Assembly: GCF_010692555.1 (NCBI RefSeq)
Contig: NZ_JAAHHG010000018.1
Location: 27,519-82,109, forward strand
From: Okeania sp. SIO3B5
GTDB lineage: Bacteria; Cyanobacteriota; Cyanobacteriia; Cyanobacteriales; Microcoleaceae
DNA: 54,591 bases
Direction of reading: 5' to 3'
This document shows positions 19,427-29,769 of this stretch, one piece after another. Under the pieces are notes generated by a model. It was not told the origin of the DNA and did not search any database. It saw only the letters and a list, made by a program, of their open reading frames with translations. Every line of letters starts with the position of its first letter. Positions within the stretch are counted from its first letter, which is position 1. Both the position numbers and the translations under genes were made by a program.

Positions 19427-21631
19427 ATGAACCTTAAACGTAGAAAATTCCTTATTTTTCTAGGGGCTAGCGCAGGAACAATAGCCGTTAGTTCCTGTCA
19501 AAAACAATCATCTACTCCAGTAATTGAAGAATCCCCAATTAGTATAACTTCTAGTAACAATATTAATTTCCAACCAGTTAAAGGTCCAATGCCTTTAACA
19601 ACGAGTAATCAAGAATTTGATATAGAAAATTATACTAATTACGAAGTAGTAGATGATTTAATAATTCCAGAAGGTTTTACTTACGATGTTATTGGGTCAT
19701 GGGGTGACAAAATAGGTGATTCACGTTTTGGTTACAATAACGACTATCTTTCCTACATTGAAACAGGTGAAAATGAAGGATTGTTAACCATAAACTTTGA
19801 ATATATTAGTCCTTTACCTTGGATAACAACTTATCAAAAAGTTATTGGTAAATCTTTGCCTTTTGCAGAATTAGCAGCAGCATTTAGACAGGTAAAAGAA
19901 TCAGGAATTAATTATGCAGAATTACTTGAAGATTCCCTGAGACAAAATATTATGGCAACAGCTAAAGAAGCAATGATTGATATGGGAATAGGTGTAATTT
20001 CCATACGTCGCGAACCAGATGGAAAATGGATAAGAACAAATTCAAAATTTGACCGCAGAATAACAGGTATTTCAGGATTAGAAGACGGGCGTTATTTAAA
20101 ATCAACAGGACCAGCAGTAGCAGTTTTTAAGAAAAAAGGCAAAGGTTATAACGATCAATTAGGCGATCGCATCATTGGTAGTTTTGCTAATTGTGCAGGT
20201 GGCACTACACCTTGGGGAACAGTATTTAGCGCCGAAGAAAATTTTCAAAATTATGTAGAAGAAGCAGTATATCCTGATGGTACTTCTATTGATCCTGCCA
20301 AAGAAAAATCTCTCTTTATTGGTGAAAGAGGAGTAGCGGGTCTGGGATGTGCATTTGGTTTAGCTGGTAATAAGTATGGTTGGATGGTAGAAGTAGATCC
20401 AGCAGATCCTAATGATTATGGTACAAAACATACTTGGTTAGGTCGTTATCGCCACGAAGCAGTTGGTATTAGGGTAGAAACTAATAAACCGTTAGTTTTT
20501 TATTCCGGGTGCGATCGCCGTAGTGGTCATCTATACAAATTTGTGAGTAAAGGTAGAGTGAAAAACCCCACTGATAAAGCTAACTCTCAACTTTTGACAG
20601 ACGGGATGTTGTATGGCGCTAAATTTAATCCTGATGGTACAGGTAGTTGGATTTCCCTGGAAGCTGATACTCCCGTGAATCCAGATTTACCAGAAGTCCA
20701 CTTTAACAATATGATTAATCTACCCCAAAGACCTGATGGTGGTAGCTTCAAAGCCATAACTGCTCAAGAAGTGGAAAGGTTTAAACAGAAATATAAAACT
20801 CTGGGGGACCTGTATAAAGGTAATGCTGAACAGAAACAAGGAGCTATTCTCATTGATGCTCATCTAGCTGCTAATGCTGCTGGCGTTACTTGTGCAGCAC
20901 GTCCCGAAGATACTCAGGTAGATAAAAATGGTAATTTATTTATTGCCTTTACCTCTGGATCTCCCAGTAAATCTGATGGTAGTCCAGACAAACGTATATT
21001 TAAAGGTCTGGATGGTGAAGCTTACGAGTTTGGTTGGATTATGCGCTTGACTGAGGATGATAATCAACCAGATGCTATGACATTTAGTTGGGAAATGTTT
21101 GCTACTGGGGGCGAACCTATGGAGGATGGACTAGGATTTTCTAATCCTGACAATTTAGAATTTGATGAACAGGGTAATCTGTGGATGGTGACAGATATTA
21201 GTACCAGTAAGCATAATAAAACAGTGCCTATGAATCGAGTGGGTCAAGATGGTAAACCTATAGACCAACCTACTCTTTGTGGTTTATTTGGTAATAATTC
21301 TATCTGGTATCTTCCCACTTCTGGCCCTAATGCTGGAGAAGCTTATTTATTTGGAATAGCACCAACAGAGAGTGAAACTTGTGGGCCTTTCTTTACCAAA
21401 GACCAGAAAACTTTGTTTCTAGCTATTCAACATCCAGGAGAATATAACGGCATTCGTCAGAACATGGCTTCAGAAATTCGTCAGTTGGCAATGAAAACCA
21501 CTGATGGTTCAGATTTTGTCCAGACTCGTATGGTGCCTATGGGGTCTAATTGGCCAACTAAACAAGTTAACGATCCTCCGAAACCTTCAGTTATAGCTAT
21601 TCGTCGATTAGATTCAACACCCATTACTTAA
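19427..21631 (+). CDS. PhoX/DUF839 family phosphatase-like lipoprotein with Tat signal
   Basis: 734 residues. The N-terminus has a twin-arginine motif (KRRKFLIF) and a lipobox-like VSSC (Cys24), so it should be Tat-exported and possibly lipid-anchored. Family landmarks are WGDKIGDSRFGYNNDY, FANCAGGTTPWGTVFSAEEN (the PhoX metal-binding Cys and Glu region), CDRRSGHLYKFVSKG and CAARPEDTQVDKNGNLFIAFT. PhoX enzymes are Ca/Fe-dependent alkaline phosphatases used in phosphate starvation; DUF839 also includes members of unknown substrate. I see no clear Pho box upstream. Single gene. Confidence 0.88.
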   Translation: MNLKRRKFLIFLGASAGTIAVSSCQKQSSTPVIEESPISITSSNNINFQPVKGPMPLTTSNQEFDIENYTNYEVVDDLIIPEGFTYDVIGSWGDKIGDSRFGYNNDYLSYIETGENEGLLTINFEYISPLPWITTYQKVIGKSLPFAELAAAFRQVKESGINYAELLEDSLRQNIMATAKEAMIDMGIGVISIRREPDGKWIRTNSKFDRRITGISGLEDGRYLKSTGPAVAVFKKKGKGYNDQLGDRIIGSFANCAGGTTPWGTVFSAEENFQNYVEEAVYPDGTSIDPAKEKSLFIGERGVAGLGCAFGLAGNKYGWMVEVDPADPNDYGTKHTWLGRYRHEAVGIRVETNKPLVFYSGCDRRSGHLYKFVSKGRVKNPTDKANSQLLTDGMLYGAKFNPDGTGSWISLEADTPVNPDLPEVHFNNMINLPQRPDGGSFKAITAQEVERFKQKYKTLGDLYKGNAEQKQGAILIDAHLAANAAGVTCAARPEDTQVDKNGNLFIAFTSGSPSKSDGSPDKRIFKGLDGEAYEFGWIMRLTEDDNQPDAMTFSWEMFATGGEPMEDGLGFSNPDNLEFDEQGNLWMVTDISTSKHNKTVPMNRVGQDGKPIDQPTLCGLFGNNSIWYLPTSGPNAGEAYLFGIAPTESETCGPFFTKDQKTLFLAIQHPGEYNGIRQNMASEIRQLAMKTTDGSDFVQTRMVPMGSNWPTKQVNDPPKPSVIAIRRLDSTPIT

Positions 21632-21854
21632 TAGCAGGGAACAGGGAACAGTAGGAAAAACATTTCCCTGTCTGATTTATTAAGAAGAGGTAATTCTTAA
21701 TTCTAAATTCTTAATTCTAAATTCTTGAATATTCTTTTCCTGCTTAGTTTTTGGCTGGTTTTCTGAAAAAAATATTCTGAAAATTAGGTTGCAAATTGTC
21801 AAATTAGGTGTAAAATTTGCGACGAGACCGTAATTTTTATCTAAAAAACACAGG

Positions 21855-22105
21855 AGCATGAAAGCCATCGTCCTTTAAGCGATGGATGAAAGGCGAGGAG
21901 TCGGATTTTAATCCGAAGTATATTATCTTACAAAAGTAAGCAGAAAGCTAAGTTTAGATTTAAGCAGACTGTGTAGGGGCACTTTGACTTGTCCCCAAAG
22001 AGTATATCTTTGGTCAGCTCAGAAGAGACGGACCAACACAGATAAATCCGTGTTGCGTAGTATCTACTTAGAATCCCCTAGGCAACAGCTGCGGGGAGTA
22101 GTCAA
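21855..22105 (+). mobile_element. Transposase-less IS200/IS605-type element (palindrome-associated)
   Basis: A dense series of hairpins: CCATCG/CGATGG (21865-21885), TCGGATT/AATCCGA (21901-21916), CCAAAGA/TCTTTGG (21995-22013) and CAACAC/GTGTTG (22033-22055). It ends in a right end of the 'GAATCCCC...GGGGAG..GTCAA' type (22071-22105), typical of IS200/IS605 elements in cyanobacteria. No TnpA or TnpB frame remains. A structured RNA is the alternative. Confidence 0.5.
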
Positions 22106-22613
22106 AAATCAAGGAAAAATCTAATTTCTAAGGTGGCACCTTAAGCTCATCTCTTGTAAACAAACTGTATATACAGACAAAATAACTAAACTGTGATATA
22201 GAGAAGAAAATAATGGTTGAGCTTTTCGTAAAGAAATACTTACTTACGCCTTCCTCAAAGGCTGGAAATGAAATTAAAGTATTGCTTGATCGCTAAACTA
22301 ATCTCTAATATTGTCAAACGACTTTTGCAGTTGGCCATTTAAAACTTAAGCTCGAAAAAAAATATTAAGACTTATTCAAACCTTTGTTTTTTCCTAAAAC
22401 AAAAACAAATATAACGCCCTAGTCTTGATATATCAAAACAAAAATAGATATTCAGTACAAAAAGGCGGTGGGTCCCATCGTCTCTGTCTGCGGAGGGTTA
22501 AGTGGTTGCACTCCCTGTGAAACAGAAAGTCCTATCCGTGAGGTTGGGAAACCTACATGATAATCTTTGATTTGATGTAGGAGAATGTCACATTGGTGTG
22601 AGGGTTAGTAAAT
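22106..22613. other. Region upstream of the first porin, with a decayed IS200/IS605-like end
   Basis: At 22462-22560 the sequence reads GCACTCCCTGTGAAACAGAAAG then a GG-rich hairpin (GGTTGGGAAACC), like degenerate IS200/IS605 right ends. A 27-codon frame at 22213-22296 is too short to judge. The porin ribosome site GTGAGGG lies at about 22597. The promoter cannot be placed. Confidence 0.4.
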
Positions 22614-24350
22614 ATGACAAGACTTATCTGGAAAACTCTAAAACACAGTCCTAGTGTTTTTAGCGCAGCATTATTAATGGCAGGTTCGGCGATCGCTGCT
22701 GAAGCTCCTTTACAGACTTTAGGAAGTGGCGAAAACTCTGTAAATCAGAACTTAGCCCAAGGTGCTATAGAAAACGCATCTTCCTTTGAAATAGCTCAAA
22801 TAGATACTCGCTCAATGCCCATGGATGACCCATCATTGGCACCAGTGGCAGTATCAGACTTGGAAGAAGGAGATTCACTCGATCAGGTAACATCTGTAAC
22901 TCAGTTATCAGATGTACAACCTACAGACTGGGCATTCCAAGCACTACAGTCCCTAGTAGAGCGTTATGGTTGTATCGCAGGTTATCCTGATGGGACTTAT
23001 AAGGGAAATCGAGCGATGACCCGTTTTGAGTTTGCAGCAGGTTTGAATGCTTGTCTAGACCGAATTACAGAATTAATCGCGGCGGCAACTTCTGACCTAG
23101 TAACCAGAGAAGATTTAGCGGTTTTACAAAGACTGCAAGAGGAATTTGCAGCAGAATTAGCTGCTTTGCGAGGACGAGTAGATGTTCTAGAAGCTAGAAC
23201 AGCAGAACTAGAAAATAATCAGTTCTCCACTACTACCAAACTTAACGGAGAGATTTTGTTTTGGTTAAGCGATACCTGGGGAGAACAAGCTCAGAGACGC
23301 GGAGGATCTGGCGGGAGTGACGATGACGAAACTCAGACAACCTTTGGTTATCGGGTTCGTTTGAACTTTGATACCAGTTTTACAGGACAAGACCGCTTAA
23401 GAACTCGTCTACAAGCTAATAACATTCCTAACTATAGCGGTGGAGATTTGACCAATACTTTAATGACTCGCTTATCTACAGATAGCAGTCCGAATAATGA
23501 TGTTTCACTTAGCAAATTGGCCTATCGTTTTCCTATACTGGATGGTAAGGGTAGAGTAGAAGTAGCTGCTACAGGCTATGGTGTAGATGACTTCGCGGAA
23601 CCTATTACACCTTTGCAAAGTGGTAGTGGTGCTTCTATTTCCAGATTTGGACGATACAACCCTCTTTTCTATCGTGCTCCTTCTAGTGCTGGTGCAAAGT
23701 TGGCCTACGCTTTCAATGATGCAATTAATTTAAGTGTGGGTTATGCTGCACCAGATCCGGAAGATCCTCGAGAAGGTAGAGGTGTTTTTAATGGTGGGTT
23801 TAGTGGATTTGGCCAGTTGACGATTGAGCCAAACGACAAAATTGCTTTTCAACTTGGTTATGTGCGTGCCTATCATCCGAAAGACAGTGTCAACTTGACC
23901 GGAAGTACAGGTAGTTTTCTGGCCAGAGATCCTTTTGATGGTAGAGCAACTACCGCAGATACTGTTAACTTTGAGGCTCAATGGAGAGTTACTAATGGCT
24001 TTCAAATAGGTGGCTGGGGTGGCGCTTCATTTGCCCGTCCTGAAGATGATGATGATACTGATGATATCACTATCATTACTGGTGCTTTGACTTTAGCTTT
24101 CCCAGACTTACTGAAAGAAGGTAGTCTCGGAGGTATTATTGTTGGTGTACCACCAATTGTTACTGATGGTGGTGATGATGATGATTTGAAAGATGATGAT
24201 ACTTCTATACATATTGAAGCTTTTTATCGCTTCCAAATGAACGATAATATAGCTATTACTCCTGGTTTATTTGTGATTACTAATCCTAATCACATTGAGG
24301 ATAATGACAGTATCTGGGTCGGTACTTTAAGAACTCAATTCAGATTCTAA
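22614..24350 (+). CDS. SLH-domain carbohydrate/iron-uptake type outer-membrane porin (OprB-like), copy 1
   Basis: 578 residues. A signal peptide (about 1-30) is followed by one SLH domain at about 100-165 (TDWAFQALQSLVERYGCIAGYPDGTYKGNRAMTR region). A short coiled coil follows (about 165-200) and then an OprB-type beta barrel ending in the outer-membrane signature TLRTQFRF with terminal Phe. The SLH domain binds periplasmic cell-wall polymer and the barrel forms an outer-membrane channel; such proteins are the main cyanobacterial porins and some have been linked to iron uptake. A close paralogue follows at 26033. A terminator follows this gene. Confidence 0.95.
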   Translation: MTRLIWKTLKHSPSVFSAALLMAGSAIAAEAPLQTLGSGENSVNQNLAQGAIENASSFEIAQIDTRSMPMDDPSLAPVAVSDLEEGDSLDQVTSVTQLSDVQPTDWAFQALQSLVERYGCIAGYPDGTYKGNRAMTRFEFAAGLNACLDRITELIAAATSDLVTREDLAVLQRLQEEFAAELAALRGRVDVLEARTAELENNQFSTTTKLNGEILFWLSDTWGEQAQRRGGSGGSDDDETQTTFGYRVRLNFDTSFTGQDRLRTRLQANNIPNYSGGDLTNTLMTRLSTDSSPNNDVSLSKLAYRFPILDGKGRVEVAATGYGVDDFAEPITPLQSGSGASISRFGRYNPLFYRAPSSAGAKLAYAFNDAINLSVGYAAPDPEDPREGRGVFNGGFSGFGQLTIEPNDKIAFQLGYVRAYHPKDSVNLTGSTGSFLARDPFDGRATTADTVNFEAQWRVTNGFQIGGWGGASFARPEDDDDTDDITIITGALTLAFPDLLKEGSLGGIIVGVPPIVTDGGDDDDLKDDDTSIHIEAFYRFQMNDNIAITPGLFVITNPNHIEDNDSIWVGTLRTQFRF

Positions 24351-24468
24351 AACTTTGAATTAACAACAAGAAATGTATTAGTTAATCAGATAAGATTATC
24401 TCAAGGTTGGTAATTCAATAAAAGATAGAATAAACGATTAGCTAGTTAGTTTCTAAAATATTTTTATA

Positions 24469-24524
24469 CCCCTTAGCTAGCCTTTAGAAGTGCTGATGAG
24501 CGAGCTGAGGGGCTTACTTTTTTA
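24469..24524 (+). terminator. Terminator of porin copy 1
   Basis: CCCCTTAGCTAGC (24469-24481) pairs, with two mismatches, with GCGAGCTGAGGGG, followed by TTACTTTTTT. It lies about 120 bp after the stop codon. Confidence 0.75.
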
Positions 24525-24609
24525 ATATCAATGTATAGCAATGCCCAAAAAGAGTGAGGTACAAAATTATAGGCTTTAGGCAACAGGTAATAGGGAAGAA
24601 AGATAAAAG

Positions 24610-24776
24610 TTCGGACTGCTGCGCAAACAGCTATTAGCAGTCATATCTTCCGTTTGTCATGCTTTTTAAATGAATTAAGCAAGCATTTTCTTAACTTCTA
24701 CTACATTTTTAAACACAAGAACAACAAGCTTAAATTGTCTACTAAAGGTAATAAAGCTGATGGCTGAATGCTTACG
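24610..24776. mobile_element. GTAAGC-family MITE remnant with 8-bp flanking repeat
   Basis: The right end GGCTGAATGCTTAC (to 24776) is intact; the left end is degenerate but keeps CTGCGCAAACAGCTATTAGCAGTC. GATAAAAG occurs on both sides (24602-24609 and 24777-24784), fitting an 8-bp target duplication. Confidence 0.65.
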
Positions 24777-24845
24777 ATAAAAGTACCTTACTAGCCTGAG
24801 AAGTGCTATATATAAATTGAAAATTTTAATATCTGACTCTTTCTC

Positions 24846-25291
24846 TAATTAGGGCTTGCTGATTAAATATCAGTCAATAACCTGATATTGGTTTGAGCAA
24901 TTTTAGGTCTGGAAAAAGTGTGAGGTTTTAGGTGGTAATGGTTCAAAAATTCAGGATTTTGCTCAAGAGTTGGGCAGAACAATCTTGGGAAAATTCTTAC
25001 TCCTACCTCCTCGCTCATTCCCATTTCTCCAGTATAGCTGTCTACTGTCTCCTGTCTCCTACCGTAAGCATTCAGCTATTAGCAGTCAGCTATCAGCAAC
25101 AAGACTCTCTACTTAAAGGACGGTGTTTAAATTAACAACGGACTTTAAGGGCAAGGGAGGCAACTTTTGTAGTAAGACGGTTCATAAAGCTTTGATCCTA
25201 AACTAAAAGCAATAGCTGATAGCTGATGGCTGACGACTGAATGCTTACCTCCTACCTTCACCCATAAGACTTTTTCAGCAAACCCTAATTA
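24846..25291 (+). mobile_element. TAATTAGGG-family MITE carrying a nested GTAAGC MITE
   Basis: Ends TAATTAGGGCTTGCTGA (24846) and TCAGCAAACCCTAATTA (to 25291) match the copy at 4067-4320. Removing the insert at 25064-25248 and one 8-bp repeat leaves an element close to the 254-bp copy. Confidence 0.8.
25064..25248. mobile_element. GTAAGCATTCAG-family MITE, nested, with 8-bp target duplication
   Basis: Ends GTAAGCATTCAG (25064-25075) and CTGAATGCTTAC (25237-25248) are perfect 12-bp TIRs. CTCCTACC stands on both sides, and the uninterrupted relative at 4067-4320 has this octamer once (as CTCCTACCC). The body matches the copy at 32413-32641 (GACTCTCT, GTGTTTAAATTAA, TTTAAGGGCAAGGGAG). Confidence 0.88.
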
Positions 25292-26032
25292 CATCGATGC
25301 GACAGGATTTGATATTACTTAATGCTCTTTGAATTTCATTCCTCAAAAGCTCTAAACTGGTATACCATTTTGAAAAAAGAATATTACAAAACTTGCTAAA
25401 ACAATGGCTAATACCAAATTTTAGTCAAATAGACTCAAAACAAAGGTAACAAAAAGTTCTGAAATTCTATTTCTCTTAACTACTAGCAACAACCTTAGTC
25501 TTGATGGTCAAGATTTATCGCCCCTGGTGTTAGTTAGTAATAATTTTGGGACAATAGGCAGAAAAATAAAATAAATCAAATATTAAATTCAAGATAGTTG
25601 CACTATTGTGTAAGAAGTGCTACTCTTCATTGTAAAAAAAGGTAGCTATGTCTGCTGTATCTAATTATTCAGAAATATTTTGAGTCTACTGATAGTCCTA
25701 GTAAACTTTAGACATATTTACCTAGTATCTAAATTGTTGTTACACTCAAGGGCAATTCTTAACTTGTCTTTTTTCAGGATAAGTTTTGTGTAAAAATTAC
25801 TAGAAATAATTTTATGGAGAAAAAGATTCTATTTGTTTATGCCATATTTTAGAGCATTTAAGCCCTTAATTCTCTAGTGCTCGATGTAATTTAGATATCT
25901 ATAACTCCAGATTAAACTTAGCTAACACTAAGACTTCTGTTAACAAAATCAATTGGAACAATCAATAATTAAATCTACTCTAAGCAGTAGGGTTGTTCAT
26001 AGCTTATAAAAATGGTGTGAGGAGAGATCGAA
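25292..26032. other. AT-rich region upstream of the second porin
   Basis: 741 bp with no credible frame or repeat match that I can see. A Shine-Dalgarno (GTGAGGAGAG, about 26016-26026) precedes the porin start; the promoter is not identifiable. Confidence 0.4.
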
Positions 26033-27637
26033 ATGACAAAAATTATCCTGAATGCTCTAAAACAGACTTCTGGTGTGTTTAGTATCGCCACTTTACTGAT
26101 AGCTAATTCTGCTTTAGCAAATCAGGTTTCTGTAGAACAACTGGCTAACACTCAAGGTGTTAATACAAATACAACTAACTATCCAACTACTTCATCTGAA
26201 CTACCAACAGCATCACAAGGTGATACCTCCTCAGAAGAAGTAGAAATACCTGGAGATACTAGGTTACAAAATCTGAAAGATCCCTCCCTCAAGATTCCTG
26301 GAGCAGAGTTAGAACAAGTAGATCCCATGGGACAAGTAACATCTGTGACTCAATTATCAGATGTCCAACCCACTGATTGGGCTTTCCAAGCTTTGCAATC
26401 TCTAGTAGAACGTTATGGTTGTATTGTCGGTTATCCAGATGGTACTTACAAAGGTAATCGGGCCATGACCCGTTATGAGTTTGCTGCAGGTCTGAATGCT
26501 TGTTTGGACCGAATTACAGAATTAGTCGCAGCAGCAACAGCAGATTTAGTGACTCGTGATGATTTGGCAGTATTACAGAGACTGCAAGAAGAGTTTGCTA
26601 CAGAATTAGCAGAATTGCGTGGCCGTGTTGATGCTTTGGAAGCAAGAACTGAGGAACTGGAAGCCAATCAATTCTCAACAACTACTAAACTGAATGGTGA
26701 AACTTTATTCTGGTTGAGCGATACCTTTGGAGAAAGAGCTGAGGCACGTGGAAGATCTGCGAGTGACGATGACAGAACTGAGACAACCTTTGCTTATCGG
26801 GTTCGTTTGAACTTTGATACCAGTTTTACAGGAAAAGACCGCTTAAGAGCTCGTCTACAAGCTAATGAAGTTCCTAACTATAGCGGTGGAGATTTGACCA
26901 ATACTTTAATGACTCGTTTATCTACAGATAGCAGTCCAAGTGATGATGTTTCCCTGAGTAAATTGGCTTATCGTTTTCCTGTACTGAATGGTAAGGGTAG
27001 AGTAGAAGTAGCTGCTACAGGCTATGGTGTGGACGACTTCGCAGAACCTATTACACCTTTACAAAGTGGTAGTGGTGGTTCTTTTTCCAGATTTGGACGA
27101 TTCAACCCTCTTTTCTATCGTGCTCCTTCTGATGCTGGTGTCAAGTTGGCCTACGGTTTCAGTGATGCAATTAAGTTAAGTGTTGGTTATGGTGCACCAG
27201 ATAAGGAAGATCCTCGAGAAGGTAGAGGCGTTTTTAATGGTGGGTTTAGTGGATTTGGCCAGTTGACGATTGAGCCAAACGACAAAATTGCTTTTCAACT
27301 TGGTTATGTCCGTGCCTATCATCCGAAAGACAGTGTCAACTTGAGCGGAAGTACAGGTAGTTTTCTGGCCAGAGATCCTTTTGATGGTAGAGCAACTACC
27401 GCAGATACTATTAACTTTGAGGCTCAATGGAGAGTTACTGATGGCTTTCAAATAGGTGGCTGGGGTGGCGCTTCATTTGCCCGTCCTGAAGATGATGATG
27501 ATAGTGATGATATCACTATTGTTACTGGTGCTTTGACTTTAGCTTTCCCAGACCTACTAAAAGAAGGTAGTCTAGGAGAATGGGAACTACACAGGAGGTG
27601 GCCATTCATAATAGTAAGAGTAATTTTTCTGCCATAG
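26033..27637 (+). pseudogene. SLH-domain OprB-like porin, copy 2, C-terminus lost
   Basis: 534 codons. The signal peptide, SLH domain (about 115-180), coiled coil and most of the barrel are very similar to copy 1, nearly identical at DNA level over 26800-27570. After GSLG the sequence departs: copy 1 continues for about 70 residues to a terminal Phe, but here 19 foreign residues (EWELHRRWPFIIVRVIFLP) are read from a MITE and then a stop. The final barrel strands and the C-terminal assembly signal are missing, so the protein should not fold into the outer membrane. The upstream ribosome site is intact. Confidence 0.9.
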
Positions 27638-27770
27638 TTACCCCAACAGGACTTAATTTTTGAACCTGAGCTACCTAAAAGCTTACACTTTTTCCCGACT
27701 TCAAAAGGCTAAAACTAATATCAGTCAATACTTTTAGATTTAATCAGCAAGCCCTAATTAAGTTTTGGGT
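27576..27770 (-). mobile_element. TAATTAGGG-family MITE, 5'-truncated, fused to porin copy 2
   Basis: The inverted copy ends perfectly at AGCAAGCCCTAATTA (27770). It aligns back through CAGTCAATACTTTTAGATTTAAT and TAATTTTTCTGCCATA to about 27576, where homology stops inside the family's GGAG microrepeat. The first 70 bp of the element, with its TIR, are absent. A junction at shared AGGAG suggests deletion by short-homology recombination after insertion. Confidence 0.75.
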
Positions 27771-27777
27771 ACTGGAC

Positions 27778-27960
27778 GTTGTTGACATCCTCCCTGGCTT
27801 AAAGACACAGAGATTCCTGCCGAGCCTAAGCTCCTCGGTGGGTTGACGTTTCTTAGGGTGCTGCACCCACCCCTCTTGCTCCCCTCCCGGGAGGGGATGG
27901 GGGTGGGTTACGCTTCCGTCCACGTCCGTTTAATGTCTCGGATGCCTACCCGCAACAACA
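27778..27960 (-). mobile_element. IS200/IS605-type right-end remnant
   Basis: TTGACATCCTCCCTGGC at 27781 is, on the minus strand, a GGGAGGATGTCAA right end preceded by a hairpin region. Further right lies CACCCACCCC/GGGGTGGG with CTCCCGGGAG. No transposase frame is left. Confidence 0.5.
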
Positions 27961-28096
27961 GTACTATAGCATAATTTCTTCCTACTTAATCAATCAAAAA
28001 GTTGCCCACTTATGGACGAGGCTTTAGATCCAGTTTTTCGGTAAAATCCTACTAACAACTTTATTGTCCAAAATCATAAATCCCAAACAGAATTTT

Positions 28097-29392
28097 ATGA
28101 CCCAGTTAGCAGAAAAACTGCTAGAAGTAGCTGCCAAAGCAGGAGCTGAGGCAGCAGAGGTATTTCAAGCTCGATCGCACTCCCGGCCCGTATTTTTTGA
28201 AAGCAATCGACTCAAGCAACTAGAAAGCACTCAGTCAGAGGGTATAGCGCTCCGACTTTGGCGAAATGGATGTCCAGGAATAGCTGTTGCTCATGGGCCA
28301 GTGGAACCCAATGCTTTAGTAGAACTTGCCTTGTCTATCAGTAGTCTTAATGAACCAGAATATATTGAACTATCCTCGAAAGCTAAAAATAGATATTATC
28401 CCAACCAAGGAATATCTATATCAGTTGAACAATTGGTAACTTGGGGAAAAGAAGCGATCGCATTAATTCGAGAAGTTTATCCAGATGTGATTTGTCATGG
28501 GGAATGGGACTGCGAAATTGAATCTACTCGTTTAGTTAATTCCCTGGGGCTAGATTGTCATCATATAGATACAACCCTTAGTGGCTATGTAGAAAGTGAT
28601 TGGGTTAGAGGTGACGACTTATTAAATATATCTGATGGCCAAATTCAGCGAAATACCCTTGACCCTAGGAAAGTAGCAAATCGAATTTTGCAGCGATTAG
28701 ATTGGGCAAAAAAAAATGTGGTGCCCCCTAGGGGGAAAGTACCTATTTTGTTTACAGCTAAGGCAGCAGATTTACTATGGAGTACAATTTCTGCTGCTTT
28801 GAACGGTAAGCAGGTGCTAGAAGGAGCTTCTCCTTGGAGCGATCGCCTGGGAGAACTTGTCACTAGCAAACAATTAACTATTTCTCAACAACCAGAGGAG
28901 GGACCTTTTAGTTGTCCTTTTGATGATGAAGGTATTCCTACCCGCTCAATAAAATTTATTGAAAATGGCATTTTACAATTGTTTTATACAGACCGGACGA
29001 CTGGTAGATTATTGGGTAGTGGGACTACTGGTAATGGGTTTCGCCCTGATCTGGGGAGCTACCCTACACCAGAATTATTTAATTTTATAGTTAAGCCAGG
29101 AGAGCGATCGCTAAAAGAATCAATTGAGATGTTATATGATGGAATTATCGTCGATCAAATTCTTGGTGGTGGTGCTGGTATTTCTGGTGATTTTTCTATC
29201 AATATTGAACTTGGTTATCGTGTTAGAAGGGGTGAAATAGTTGGTAGAGTTAAGAATACGATGATTGCTGGCAATGTTTATACAGCATTAAAGCAATTAG
29301 CAGTATTGGGAAGTGATGGCGAATGGAATGGTTCTTGTTATACTCCTCATGTAATTTTAGAAGGGTTATCTACTATTGGTAGAGAAGATTAA
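28097..29392 (+). CDS. TldD/PmbA family protein, PmbA (TldE) type
   Basis: 431 residues from ATG 28097 (MTQLAEKLLEVAAKAGAEAAEVF), preferred over an upstream TTG at 28064. The family pattern is clear: N-terminal ESNRLKQLESTQSEGIALRL, then the C-terminal domain with VLEGASPWSDRLGE, FDDEGIPTRSIKFIENG and GAGISGDFSINIELGYRVRRGEIVG. In TldD/TldE heterodimers TldD carries the zinc HExxxH protease site and TldE does not; none is visible here, which fits TldE. The complex degrades unfolded peptides and trims some modified peptides. tldD is not in the window. Confidence 0.9.
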   Translation: MTQLAEKLLEVAAKAGAEAAEVFQARSHSRPVFFESNRLKQLESTQSEGIALRLWRNGCPGIAVAHGPVEPNALVELALSISSLNEPEYIELSSKAKNRYYPNQGISISVEQLVTWGKEAIALIREVYPDVICHGEWDCEIESTRLVNSLGLDCHHIDTTLSGYVESDWVRGDDLLNISDGQIQRNTLDPRKVANRILQRLDWAKKNVVPPRGKVPILFTAKAADLLWSTISAALNGKQVLEGASPWSDRLGELVTSKQLTISQQPEEGPFSCPFDDEGIPTRSIKFIENGILQLFYTDRTTGRLLGSGTTGNGFRPDLGSYPTPELFNFIVKPGERSLKESIEMLYDGIIVDQILGGGAGISGDFSINIELGYRVRRGEIVGRVKNTMIAGNVYTALKQLAVLGSDGEWNGSCYTPHVILEGLSTIGRED

Positions 29393-29406
29393 ATTACTGC
29401 TTTATT

Positions 29407-29692
29407 GACATACTCCCGACGTTGCACTTAAGCGATAACGGGGGATTCTTCAGTCATGAAAAAAATGACCGCTGTTTTGACAGAGGTGATGTCCTCCCCT
29501 TGTGTTGACTTTGATAATAACAAAATACCTCCTAGCTTGTCAAGGGTATAGGAAGGTTTTATTTGTGGAGGTATCCGACTCTTGGCCCTGGCTTTCCCAT
29601 AGGACGCTCCCCTAATAGCTGCCGCCACCATCCTCTGCCTTTTCCTGACGGAATGCTCCGCAAACATGTCGGCGACAGCCCTTAACGCAGTT
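29407..29692 (-). pseudogene. C-terminal remnant of an IS200/IS605 TnpB-related gene plus right end
   Basis: On the minus strand the frame ALRAVADMFAEHSVRKRQR...EDITSVKTAVIFFMTEESPVIA has no good start. It runs into a right end of the form GAATCCCCCG...CGGGAGTATGTCAA (29407-29455). The ALxx...AEHxV pattern resembles the end of the pseudogene at 30402-30915. I read it as the decayed 3' part of a TnpB-related accessory gene. Confidence 0.5.
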
Positions 29693-29769
29693 ATGCGCTA
29701 GCAAAACGGGAGAGCGCGGGACTTCCCACCAGGGAAGTTAAATTTAAAATTTATTGGATTTATAATTAA

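Noticed and set aside
22213..22296. 27-codon frame MVELFVKKYLL...
   Set aside because: Too short, no ribosome site, and similarity to known families could not be argued.
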